Source of the DNA: Leuctra nigra
Lineage: Eukaryota; Arthropoda; Insecta; Plecoptera; Leuctridae
DNA length: 64,000 nucleotides
Reading direction: 5' to 3'
Assembly (NCBI GenBank): GCA_934045905.1
Contig: OW203768.1
Span: forward strand, 28,549,060 to 28,613,059
Part shown: positions 44,186-57,600 of the stretch, in pieces
Numbering within the stretch: position 1 is the stretch's first letter
Layout: the number at the start of each line of letters is the position of its first letter
Notes under the pieces: generated by a model
The model's input: only the letters and a program-made list of their open reading frames with translations
What the model was told of the DNA's origin: nothing
Databases searched by the model: none
Position numbers and translations under genes: made by a program

Positions 44186-45648
44186 ATACTACATATACCT
44201 ACTTATAAACCAAAAAAAATAATAACCAGAAAACTTTGTGAAAAAACCTTACACTTCAACTTATTACTCTAGACACCAACACATATTTCTGTGTATCAAT
44301 ATTTATATCTAATTAATTGTGCACTCCAGCAACTGACGTGTGGTCTGGAACTGTTTGTGAATTATTTCATATCACAAACTGTATTTCTGTGTGGTGAAAA
44401 TAAAAAAGTTTATAAAATAACCCAACGCCGTGCTGTTCATACAAGCTGGTATTGTAAAGACTGAAGAGCAGATTTGGCGCATAAGTTTTTTTTTCTCCTT
44501 TAATTCCCTCAGTTGACAGGCACATGTTGGTAAGATATAGACCTACGCGGGGCTGCTACCCTTCCTTGGCCGCTTCCTACCAACATATGCACAGGTGAAT
44601 AATGTAGTTACATTCGGTTTGTAGGAGACCAGAAGGAGGAAAAAAAATAAAAAATAAATTCGGCGCTTAATAACATTGTAAAAATATTAACATGTAGGTA
44701 TACATGTTGTCAAAGAATAAAAAATAATAATAAGTGGTCAATAGTCCCTGTCAGTCTGCTATAAAATCTTCCATTGAATAATTGAATTTAAATTTTGTGT
44801 GTCCTATTATATTATTAAAACTATAATATTAGATGCTGATAGGTACAAGAATTTTCGTTTAATTATAATGCTAATGAAACTATATGTGGATACATTGTGA
44901 TTTTGTTTTAATTTTTGATACCCTATCCGAATCCTACTTAGATGTGAAATTCATACAACATCGGGAATAACATGATGTGTCCTGATATTATTGAAATAGA
45001 ATCAGAAATAGAATAGAAATTGTTTTTTGTCACTTGTAAAATTGAATTGCAAATTTGCAAATGCCATTTAAAAATTATTTACATCACAAACTCAACACAA
45101 AACTAAGGTATTGAAAGCTAAGACGTTATAGGTTCAAGGCATATTGCTTTTATTACTCATTATTAATTAATAATTGTGATAGGTTTTAATGCTGTGCAAT
45201 AAAAATAGCACAGTAATGGCTGAGATTGAATATTTATACCGAAATGGAAAAGTGTTAATGACGTAGCGAATTTTTGGTTCTTTAGTTTGCTTTATTGCAA
45301 TTGATAAACAAGAGCTGAGCCATGGACATCTTTTGAACATTATTTTAGCTGTATTTATTTTAATTTGAAATTATTGAATTTCATCAATTATTTCAATATA
45401 TTTTCATTATTTTAATTGAAATTAATTAAATTTCTTACATAGTAAGAATCATAATACAGATAAATAAAAAAAAGTTCATTAAATAAGTTCTACTTATTTT
45501 ATCCCATAATTGCTAAATGAACTTTAAATGATATTTAATGTTAGCAGTGTTTTAAATCAGTAATTAAAGTTAATTAACCTAATAAACTCTGGTGTACATG
45601 GCTTTCATGTAAGCGTCATTGGCAATCAATATTGAACCATTGACAACG
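44186..45648. other. AT-rich intergenic stretch with a SINE fragment
   Basis: This lies between the ML-like gene and the lipase. At 44495-44640 'ccctcagttgacaggcacatg' and 'ccttccttggccgcttccta' match the body of the SINE at 10741. An AATAAA-type signal follows the ML-like stop (about 44398). The remainder shows no gene. Confidence 0.45.
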
Positions 45649-48600
45649 ATGATTGAAAGAAACATATTGGTGGCACTGGCAGTGCTGGGGATTGTAGTAA
45701 ATATTGGTAAGTTAATTGAAAATTTACAATTTTTTATTTGTATTCTTTAAGTTTATAATCATTATTTCATGCAGTGTGTACGTGACTACCGTGTTACGAC
45801 AGTCCCTATTTAATAGTGTGCCTTTGTTTCACAGAAGGCGAAGAACCTCCTAAAGAAGTTTGCTACGGGGTTCTCGGATGTTTCTCTTCGGACCCGCCTT
45901 GGTACTCGTCTGAGCACAGACCCGTTCCTGCTCCAGCCAAGCCAGAAGATATAGCCACCAGATTCTACCTCTACACGTCGAAGGACAGCAACAAGAGGTA
46001 AGGGAAAATAATGTTATTCGCACAAACAAGCGACTGATACGGGACGGAGCCACTTCTGGCAAGATGGCTAAATTGGAAATGTACGATTTTTTTATTTTGA
46101 GAGTTCGTGTTTCCAAGTGCAGTGAAAATGGAGAAATAATTTCAATTTTAAATTAGTTTTTCAAGACTGTAATTCAAACCAATAATTAAGTTAACACATC
46201 AATTCTAGGAATTCCATTTGTTGTTGCTATGACAATACAGTCCTAATCAACAATAAAAGTATGGTTGAGAAAGACTGGCCCCAAATCAGATTTTACATCT
46301 GATTTTAATATTCTCTTATTGTGAGAACGAAATTAAAAAAGAGGCTTAAAAGAACCGTGCTCGTCGCATTATTTACAGAGAGTACGTCTTAATGTCAATA
46401 TTTCACTTCTTCCAGTTTCAACATCAGCTCATCTGACACGGAGTTTAACGTCTCAGGTACTGGCTACGACGGGGCAAAGGAAACATACTTCATCACTCAC
46501 GGCTTAGCTGGGAGCTCCACAAACCGCTGGGTATCTGAATTGAGGGACGCCATCTTGAGAAAAGTGAGGCAAAACTTTCTGTTGATACCGTCTCCTAAGT
46601 ATGGACCATCATGGAACTCTATCTTAGCAATATCTCCAACCAAACTTTGTCCACTCAATCAAAGATAACTATTACATAATTATTTATCCTCATTGCTACT
46701 TTCCGTATAAGCTCTGGAACAATTGTAATGGCAGATCAACGTACCATGAATATGGTAATATTCGATATTAATCTGAACTCTTCAAATGGCAATAAGTCAA
46801 TAACTGTTTGACCGTTTGGTCTGATAATGCGTGAAATATGATATAATGTTTCAAAGTTTCAAATTGATCGGTTGTATTTTATTTTAAAATTTGAACGATT
46901 CAACGGATTTTGGAAAATTTGGAACTGTAAACCACCGAGTTGATACTTACAATTGTGCAAAATTTCAACTCTATCTGAGACGGGTGCGAACTGTATACCG
47001 GCAGTAAAAATGGAAAAATTTGGTCACTGCTAAAAGAGCGAAATGGAGAAGTTGCCTCGCTCTCTCAAAAATCCTTCTACTAGAATTAGATCAAATCGAA
47101 AGAGCCCGTATGCAAAGGCACAATATGCCGGAAACCTTATCTCGTATTTTTACACTGGATATCTAGAGTGGTACTCAGTAATGAATGATATGAAGGGAAG
47201 TGTGTTGTGAAAAAATATTCGACCGAACCGGGGCTCGAACCCGGGACCTCTCACTTGCCGGGCGAGAGCTCTACCAACTGAGCTACCCGATCGGACGGAC
47301 GGACATTAGACACAACACACTGATGAGGATTAGAGATCTCCGAGGAGAATGGAATGAAGGTAGAGAAGGCTTCTACGAACTGTCATACCACCGGTGACCG
47401 TGCTGTCACCCTGTCTTTTTGCACTTGCGTGCGCAACCCTCTTTTACTCGACTGAACGAGTTGCTTTTCAGCTCAAATGATGAGAGCCTCGGTTCGGTCG
47501 GATATTTTTTCACAACACACATCCCTTCATATCATCCTGACTCCATGGAAGTTTTCCACAGAAACCTATACATTCTCAGTAATGAATGTTGGGCAAACAC
47601 TTGCTGTTCGCATTGTTTTCATCATAGTACGAGGGCAACGTGATTCTCGTGGACTGGACCAAAGGAGCTGCTGTGGTTGGGCTAACATATTACTCTAAAG
47701 CGGTGTCTAATGCTCGAGTCGTCGGTGCTACTTTAGCCATGTGAGTAGGAAGAAGACATTCCTTGTTCATTGGAAAACCAATACACTCAGACGAGGCTCG
47801 TAGCAGCCTAGGTGAGGGAAAACGAAAGAGTCTGGGATTGCCAGACCACGGCGATGATACTTGTGTCGATGCAAGCCAACAAGAACCTACCACATCTAGA
47901 CACATCTCAAGTGACCATGTGGTTAGACAGCAAACGGAACAAAACTACCCTTCACGGGTAGCACGTCAAAAACAACAAATATCTGCTTGTTATGGAGGTT
48001 TGGCGCCAAAAGTTTCTGAGTGTCCATTCATTATATTATTAAATATCCAAAATCACACATCCTTAATCTTTGCACCAAATCATATACTTCATACTTCAAG
48101 GTACCACCTAAACAGATATTTAACCCAGCCTATCGAGTTCAGATGTCCTTTGTCAAGGGGTTGAACTGTGAAGTATCTAGCTATCTCTTGGTTTCTATCA
48201 AATTGACTTTTGCAAACAATGGTTAACTGCATGAGGATTTTTTTATTTCAGATTGGGCAAGTATTTGATAAGCCAAGGAGCAGCTGCTTCCAGATTCACT
48301 GTGATCGGTTTCAGTCTGGGCGCACACGTGTCAGCATACATGGGCAAGGCACTGCCCGGCATCGGCAAATTATACGGTAATACTTCAACCTTTGAAGTGA
48401 CATGATTTCCTCCTCAATACTTTACCGAGCAAGATATGAAGCGGGATTGCTTTTCGTATGCTTCTGAGGACTCTTTTCACTAAACGCAAGATAAGACACG
48501 TCACTAGTTTGATAGCAACAAGTGGGAAAAGAGTCAATGTTCATGATTGCAGATCGCATGTCTCATGGTTGACATTTTTTCCATTTCAAATAATGTTTTT

Positions 48601-51600
48601 TTAAATGTTTAAATAATACTATTCTTAGATTAAGATACAATTACCTAAAATATGTCTTCAACTTAATTTATATTTTGAAATGTACTCTTGCTGTGCTTTT
48701 TCATTGCTTACTGGTTTATTGTGCAGCATTAATTCCTTTGGCGTATGTCCCCCCCTCACCCCCCCCCCCCCCCCAACAAGTTCTTAGAAGTCGTATTACT
48801 AGGAAAACGCTCCGTGTAACGCGTTGATTAGCGAGAACCGACACGCGTGACATCGCCAATCGAGCACGATCCATTCAATCAAAATTTTCCTTGCAACTTG
48901 CCATAAACACGGAACAATTGAATAACAGATCAATGTACAGACAACGCATTAAGTCGTGATAATTCTTCACCCTTACAGAATATCATGATACCACCACTCA
49001 TACAGCGAAGCTCGATAAGTTGCCTACAGCAAACCCCATAGTTATTTGTCAACAGAGGGATGACTGAATTACTGGGTTGTGTTCCTCAGGCCCAGATAGA
49101 TCACACAGATAAGGAAGTCAATGTTATGTCGATCGAACAAACATAACTTAACAACAACCACATTTCTTTTATCGGAACTAATAATTTACTTTCAGTTAAA
49201 ACAAATATAGTTGGTTGGTGCATTAGGATTTCATTGGTATTGATAATATCAAGATTGTTATAATACATTTTGGAGTATTTAAACTATTTAATTTTAATAC
49301 ACAAAAATTATTTAATCATTATTTTTAATTATTTTATCTAAAAATTCATTTATATTAAAATGAAGTTAAGATCGTCGATTTGAATGTAATTTGTATTTAA
49401 TAAATCTTCCCAATAAAATAAATCGGTTAATTAAATGAAACCTGGTGTCAAGTCTGACAACATAATTTGATCTATAATATCAATTAGTATGTGAATCATT
49501 GATCAGAAAATATTTGATTGTTATTGTAAACACTTAAACAGCTCCTATAACCATCAAACCTTGGATACATTCATTTGTAAAAAGCGGAAAGTAACTGAGA
49601 CTCCACAAAAATTGCATTATGAAAAATAAAAAAATTTAAACATAAAACATAAATATTATACATAAAAATTTATGTAAAATTAGATACATATCAATATAAT
49701 ATCGAACTGATTGTATAATATTACCTAATAGCTGTTACTTTTTAAGTTGGTGCACAAATAGAATAACACTTTTTATTCACTTCGAACCAGCAAATACGTG
49801 AATTCATATTAATTTTGTTATAGGGAAGGGAAATTAAGATTTTATTGCTAAAACTGAATTTTTTGGTAATTCTTCAAATAAAACTACAACTGTGTAACCC
49901 CTGGTTAAACAGGTTTCATCACTATTATTTTTATCGCTGTGTCGTTCTGGAGCCCAAGTCTTGAAAAAAGCGTTTTGAAACCGTCTGGCGTTTTCATTGA
50001 TCAAAACATAAAAAAGTTGAAATCTAAGGTATAGTCGTCAACTTTTTTACGTTTTGATCAATGAAAACGCCAGACGGTTTCAAAACGCTTTTTTCAAGAC
50101 TTGGGCTCCAGATGTTAAACGCATCATAGTATGATCTCATCAACTCTAAAACACTCTCTTCTTCTCTTTTTATTCCTCTAAAAAATCTATAAGAAAAAGC
50201 ATTTTAAAAATACGCTAATCTTCCTAACGATTGATATCAAAATCCTGAGATCTGTCGAATAAACGAAAATCTTTATACTTGAATTGTCGAATTAGCATTT
50301 GTTTAATGACGGTCTACTCAGATTACAGAAAAATTAAGTAGTTTGGGAAATCACATAGGAAATAACAGTATTGATATTTTTGTGATTGCATCGCATCGAG
50401 TAGATATTAGTGTGGTGGAGTTGTTGATAGACAAAAACCAGTTTTTCAAGTCATCCGTCTGTTGATAAAATAACTATGGGTTGCTGTAGGCAACTTATCG
50501 AGCTTCGCTGTACGAGTGGTGGTATCATGATATTCTGTAAGGGTGAAGAATTATCACGACTTAATGCGTTGTCTGTACCATGAATATGATACTTTTCCAT
50601 CATATTCATCATATGCCTATGTATATTACATACATAGCAAATGGCACACATTATGTATTGCAATATGATCTACTCAATCTACATAAAAGAATCTGTCTTT
50701 CATTGAACGTTACATATCTCAAAAACTTTTTTTCAGTACTTATGTACCTCGGCCAAACATAAATTGATCGTGATGAAAAGTTAAAGTATCATCCTTTGTC
50801 TATGAATTTTCCGATTGCCTGTACAAACCGGTCAGACCTCTCACTCTAGCTGCTATCTCTCTCTGTGCTCGAGTAATAACAAGGGATGGGGGAGATATTG
50901 ACGTCAAATAGAAACAGGTAAATTCTCAATCACATCAGCCCAGCAGGTCGAATCTTCATTCGAATATTGCTCCTGGCTAACCCGATCGTGGTCTACCTTG
51001 ATTTCGGCTCAAGTTTTCTCAATAAGTGCAATCTATATTATGTTTCAGATTCATAATTTTAAAAGTATGTATAATATGATCTATGCTTAATGCTAATGTA
51101 TAATTTCATTTTCAAACAATCCGATCTAAGTGCAGTTAATCAATGGAACAAAATATACCTACGTCTATATAATAGATTGGGCTAACATAACATACCCTTT
51201 AAATTAATTTATGAGAAAACGTAAATTTCAAATTAACCCTAATATTTTGATTTATACTTTTAGTATACCTACAAAATTTTTTACAAATTGCCAATAGGAC
51301 AGTTACGATTTATTTTTGAATTTAATTCAAACCCGACTATAATAATTTCTTTATTCATAACAAAAAATATACAATTTTCATTAATAAATATCAATTTGAA
51401 ATTCCGTAAATATTATTCAGTATTTGAAAAATCAGTGTGATGTTATATTTATCAACCAACAATGATGTTGCTATGGCAACATAACAATAAAACTAGGACA
51501 GCACATGACGTTAATTCTTTGTCCCGCCATAAGGTGCACTGAAATAATATTCATATTGACGAAGGAAAATTTTGGCTATTGATTATCCTAACAAAATTAT

Positions 51601-54600
51601 TCTACGCCCACTATTTATGGTATTCGTGAGTATGAATCAAAGGAAAATTTTAGTTGAAAAGTGTGCGCCGTTAATATAAAAGTGACGTTGTTAACATAAA
51701 CTGCATGCATTGCATTTTATGTAAATAAGAAACTATGGAAAACTATTAATCGTAGAAAACAATGTATGTAACAATGCTCTTTTCTTTGCTAAGTGTGCGT
51801 CGTTAAAGAAACTCGCCAGCCTTGTTACCGTGTGTGCGTCATTAATATTCAGTCAAAGCGTGTTACATTATGTGCATTTATTCAGTGAGAGCAGAAAATT
51901 TAGTTTTGGACAAAGGATTTAGCTCGTTTTATTAATTATTTTTTTTAGTTAATAAATATTCATTGAATAATTGAATGGATAGGTAACATTTTTCTGATAT
52001 TATACCCGTTCTAATACATCTCCACTAATTGGTATTGGATAGTGGAAGTTTCTTTACATCGGGGTGTTGCAGTTTGAGTCCAAGTCTTGATGGATAATAA
52101 AGGGTTGCCGGTGGAAGGTGGGAAGGAGGCGCTCGTGGCTTATCAAAGCGAATAAAGCAAGTATCTTTATCTGAAACGTATGGCTCGAATCTATGATTTT
52201 TTGTCTATTTGTTGTTCCTTATCCATTTAAGGTCAAACATAATAACGGATTAGGCCAATTTATTCACAACACATTTTTTACTATCCTGATTGAGGATTTA
52301 ATAAATTCAAATGCATTTCCATGCAGTCATTCTTACTCAAGCAACTCGTTCAGTCGAGTAAAAGAGAGTTGCGCACGCAGGTGCAAAGATAGATACAGGG
52401 TGACAGTATCGTCACCGGTGGTATGACAGTTCGTAGTGAGCATTCTCTACCTTCATTCCATTCTCCTAGGAGATCTCTAACCCTCATCAGTGCGTTGTGT
52501 CCAATGTCCGTCCGTCCGACCGGATAGCTCATTTGGTAGAGCTCTCGCCCGGCTATTGAGAGGTCCCGGGCTCGAGTTCCGGTCCGATAGGATATTTTTA
52601 CAACGCACATCCCTTCATAACAATCTGAATAATGGATAACGTTCATTTGTCGTTCGTGTTATGCTTTTCATAATCTGTCTTATATTTTCTGTAAAGGGAG
52701 TTTCAGTTCGACTTCGAGGTGTTGCCCGTTTCGGTGCTCGATCATCAACGCGTTCCACTGGGCGTTTTCCTAGTTATTAGTGAAAATCATAGCATTGACT
52801 CTCGACTGAGGAACACCCACGACGAACTCAGTCAAGTAGCCGGTCGCGGGAATCGAAGTCAGGACTTTCGGGATACAAGTTTAGGGAGCTAGTGCCTGAG
52901 CCTACTTGCTCCAGTAAAATAAAACATTATGCATAAATTAGGCTTGGCGCTTAAAATGCATCAGTTGGAATATAATTATTCAAAACCACAAGAGTAATTT
53001 TATCAGGATCTTTAACCGACAGAAAAAATTCCTTTAAATATGACATTTTACGGGACAAAGACATGAACGTCATGTTCTGTCATAATTTTATTGTTGCTAT
53101 GGCAACTTCTTTGTTGTTTGATAAATATTACATCACAATGATTTCCAACATACTGTTAAAGTCCCTCAAAGATATTTACGTAATTTAAAATTGATATTTA
53201 TTCATGAAAATGTTTATATTTTGAGTTATTTGAAATCAATTCCAATGAAAAGACGTAACTGTCCTAATATTGGCCGTAGGTTTTTTTTTGTATAGACAAA
53301 AAGAAAAACTATAATGTGAGTGTTATTATGAAATTTAGGTTCTCTCATCAAATTAATTTAAAGTCAATGTAAGATGTAAGACCAATCATTTATATAGACG
53401 TATTCTTTGTGCTATGAATTGATTATTAACTGCACACACACCGGATTGTTTGCAAATGAAATAATACATTAACAAAAGTATCATATTATCAAATTCATTC
53501 TTTTCACATTATGAATCTGTAACACAATATAGATATAACATATTGAGAAAATGAGTCGAAATCTCGCTAGAACTCGGTCACCTTAGCCTGAGCGAGATTC
53601 GAACGAAGGTCTACAGGGTTGCTTCGACAGTTAGAGAAAATACCAGTTTCCCTGACATCAGTAGATATCTCCCCCATCCCTTGTTTTACTCGAGCACAGA
53701 GAGAGAGAGAGAGCACTAGAGTGAGAGGTCTGACCGGTTTGTACAGGCAATCGGCAAATTAATAGACAAGAGATGATACTCTAACTTTTCATCACGATCA
53801 ATTTATGTTTGGCCGAGTGTACCTTTATCGCAAAAACTATTTGAGCTAGAAAATTGTTTCAGTTCTGTTCATAAATTATTCCAAGCAGAATATTTATGCA
53901 AGCAAAATACAACTACTCTTAAATAATCCCATTATTCTAGCAAGGAAAGAGTTCTATAAAAAGTGTAAAAATTTAACGTTTTTATTGAAAAATGAATCTG
54001 CTTGCATATACTAATTAAACCTCACACATGACATAATATACAAAAATGCAGAAAGGTACATGAAGTTGCCAAATTTAACACAGGCAGTATTTCAAGTCTA
54101 AAAATAATAGTTACATTACTTTCCTAAGATCTTGTACTTAAGTAAATATCTGTTTTGCGCAAGTAAACATTCTAATTCAATATGAGATTGGTGGGCAGCT
54201 GTTAGAGGAATGAACGACTTATCGGAAATACTGATTAGTTAAACACCGTATTACATTGTTTATATTGTAAGCACACTGCATATCTAATATATTTCAGCTT
54301 TGGAACCAGAGCAGCAGCTTTTTCAAGGTTTTGATGACGTAGTTCGCTTAGTCAAGGAGGACGCAAACTATGTTCAGGTGTGTAGCTTCATGATGCTATG
54401 AATGTACTACTCTTGAAACGAATTGCTGAGGGAATAGTACATTCTAGTTTTCTCGTATTTATTTATTTAATCTAATCCTGTTTACAATTATAAATCATGT
54501 CAGGAGATGTTCCACATCATAATCTAGGGCCTTCTGATTCGCAACCGACTGGCCAAGTCCACATCACGTCATCTTCTTTTTCTTTCCCCAACTGTTCTTC

Positions 54601-57600
54601 CTCTTCTTCCCCCTCCGGTCTTCCAGTAAACTCTCGCCATTTATCTCGATCAGTCCACCACTTCTCTTCTACAACCGTCTCCCAATTCCCTCTTCTTTCA
54701 ATCACATCTGCTTCTACTGTCTTATCCACGTTGTACGCGGTCTTCCTGGTTTTCTTTTCACAACACCGTTCCATCTTTGAACTTCTCTTCTTGGTATCCT
54801 ATTGTTCTTCACTCGACCATACCATCTAAACCCCGTCCAACCTTAAATCCCAATCTTTCCATCCCAAAATCCTTTCTTATCTTGACACTTTTCACTCTGT
54901 CTAGTTCTGGTTCTAGTTCTGTGTCTAGTTCTAGTAGTCTAGTTCTGTCTAGTATCGATATTTTAAATGTATTTCCAATTTAATTCGAACACGATGTGTA
55001 AACAAGATCCCCATAAAATACACTCCGCGCCTTAATACCAGCCATGGCTCTTTTTTTTTTTTTTTTAATTTAAAAATTTAGCACTTAAAGTAGTGAGTGA
55101 TTGCAAATAATGTGTCAAATCAACTAAATATTTTATTATATGATTATTACATGGGCTTAATGGGTATTCCACTATTATTCAAATTGGGAAACTGTTATCT
55201 GCAGATTTCGATTGCCCAATTTCTCTATAGTGTCAAAAATATCCTAATCATGGCAATTCTTGTTTGAGACTCAGTTCTTTTGCCAACCTAAATTGGGCAA
55301 TTTGAGATAAGTACACTTTAATTGAACCCATTCTTCGAAACATAGAACACAACTTCAATATAATTAATCACATCATGTATAAAGATCAAATTAAAACAGA
55401 AATATTGAATGCTAACTGCCGTTTATTGTGTAGGACGAACGACGATGCGATTATGAAAAAAACATAAAGCAACCCGAATCTTAAACTTTGAAAGTGACAC
55501 ATGAAACCAAGATTTGAGTTTAAACAATTTGAGTCTTGAGGATTTGAGTCTTGAAGATTTGAGTCTTGAAGATTTGAATCGCTTAACTTGATAATTCCCA
55601 ACGTGCATTTACACGATTCAAAAGAGTGTATAGTGGACTTAGTGACTGGGTAAGCCTTTCCCTTCTTGAGACGAATAGTATTGTTCGACAGTTAAGCTCT
55701 GATAAGATACAACCCGAGTGATGATCTACCACCCCCTTCCACCAAAACTGTTGCCATTTTAAACAACTTTCCTTTGATTTTAACAGCCAACTGCTTTGAA
55801 AGATATTTGGCACCACAACAAAACAACACTTTTAAGAGATATTTACAACGGGACACGCGTCAAAACACTCAGGATTACAAGCTGGCCCTCTTGTTGAATA
55901 TTTCACAGCATTGCTGAAATGAGGTCCAATACATTAAAAGTGAAAAAAAATCAAATGTTTATTGTAAAGCATTTTATCTTAGAAGTCAGAACGAATTATT
56001 TCGCTTTTCTTTGACAACGATTGTTAACAGGTGGTTCATACAAACGGTGGGCGGTATTCTGTAACTAGCTTTTGGAATAATTTCGGAATGGGTGAGACCT
56101 GCGGGCACGTGGACTTCTACATGAATGGTGGTCAATATCAGCCAGTCTGTGACCCACGAACACGCAACCTGAAAGTACTGATTGGTAAGATCTTTAGAGA
56201 GCATGTGTAAGATCTCTACTTGGACTCAGAAAAGGCGCAGGTAAACGTTAGGTGATGTATAGGTTTGGAAGCAAAAGTGAACATTTTAAACTAGGAAAAC
56301 GCTCTGTGTAACGCGTTGATGAGCGAGCACAGATACGTGCAACATCCCCGGCCAAACACGATACACGATACGACATAATATGTATTTCTCTACAACTTTA
56401 CATTCTCCATATATACACTCTGGTTGAATAACAGAACCGTAATTTCATTAATTTTCTCAATTTCTCGTGCAAATAGACAACATCATAAATTATCTAGTTA
56501 GCTCTGCTTTTCAAAAATTTTCATATGCAGTACCGTGATCCAAGTATCTATTATGGTTATGATCCATTGTTGAAAAACCATAATAGATACTTGGATCACG
56601 GTACTGCATATGAAATTTTTTGAAAAGCAGAGCTAACTAGATAATTTATGATGTTGTCTATTGCTTTCCCTCGTGGCAATGAATATAAATAACAATATTA
56701 ATTGAGCGAGCGAAGCGGGCGTCTCCTTTTGGCTCTTTTGGCACGGACCTTGTTTTTTTTCTGTTTTTTTCTGTTACTGACGATATACAAGTCACAGTTT
56801 TTCTTCGATCAAGCTGAAATTTTGCACACATGTACTGACCATTTCCGGGCGTTGCAGACCCTTTTTTTTAATCCATTGATTGGTTCAAAAAAAAAATATA
56901 TCTTTCGATTGGTTGGTTTGATCAATTTGAAATTTTCAAAAGTCATTACCACGAACATTTTACCCAATCATACAAAGTTTCAGCCAAATCCTCCCATTGG
57001 TTAAAATTTAAAACCATCTTTACTGTGGTTTTTTTAATTTACCGTTTGACCGATCAACTTAAAACTTTGCATGGTCATTGGGACCAGCATTATCTGTGTT
57101 TTTCACAATTTTCAGACAAATCTGTGCCTAAATCCAAAAGTTATTGACATTTTACGGACATTTTGCTTGTTGCTATGGATCACGGCAACATTGACGCCTC
57201 AGTTCCAATGTTCCAAGGTAGTTAAAATAGAAACTTTCAAACGGATAATTATTATGACACTAATAATCAACAGATCGATCTGATCTGATCGATCGATCTT
57301 ACACACACTTATATCATATGAGTGGTCCCAGGTATATTTTTGGAACAAGATCCTATGATTCTTGAAAGTCATCAAGGAACCATTCAATCATTAAGGTTTA
57401 ATCGATCAACCAAAAACTTTGTATGGTTATTTAGACCATTTTTTTTTGAAATTTTTGAAGATTTTTTATACAAGTCTGTGACGAAATTGAAGAATTATTG
57501 GCTTTTAGTGACATTTTCAATAGACAGAATTTCGGTTCGAGGTGTTGCGCGTATCCGTGCTCGCTCATCAACGCGTTACACAGAGCGTTTTCCTAGTAAT

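Larger units (their letters stand above)
48799..50740 (-). mobile_element. Family A Helitron-like copy split by a TIR element
   Basis: The CTAG end at 48799 (aggaaaacgctccgtgtaacgcg) begins a copy that runs to 48937 and resumes at 50576 ('ccatgaatatg...', as in the copy near 46720). A TA-flanked element sits between. The 5' end is not recognisable, being cut by the next element at 50747. Confidence 0.55.
50747..53819. mobile_element. TA-flanked TIR element, about 170-bp inverted ends
   Basis: (C)CTCGGCCAAACATAAATTG starts the left arm, and its complement ends at 53819, both next to TA. The arms share 'tgtacaaaccggtcagacct' and 'gtgctcgagtaa' and 'acaagggatgggggagatat'. At about 3 kb it could have held a transposase, but no intact ORF is seen. 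Inside lie the second tRNA-Ala-like repeat and a family A end. The solo end at 1871 is related. Confidence 0.7.

Noticed and set aside
47221..47292. Functional tRNA-Ala gene
   Set aside because: Base 33 is C, the sequence is embedded in a repeat found again at 52518 in worse shape, and no normal 3' T-run follows closely.
47763..48164. 133-codon plus-strand ORF after lipase exon 4
   Set aside because: It lies in an intron, has no recognisable domain and begins past the donor; chance open frame.
53585..53650. tRNA-like B-box 'gattcgaac' region
   Set aside because: No A box at the right distance and no foldable arms.
54497..54829. Plus-strand Ser-rich ORF of 110 codons
   Set aside because: It is antisense of a LINE C-terminus, which explains the composition.
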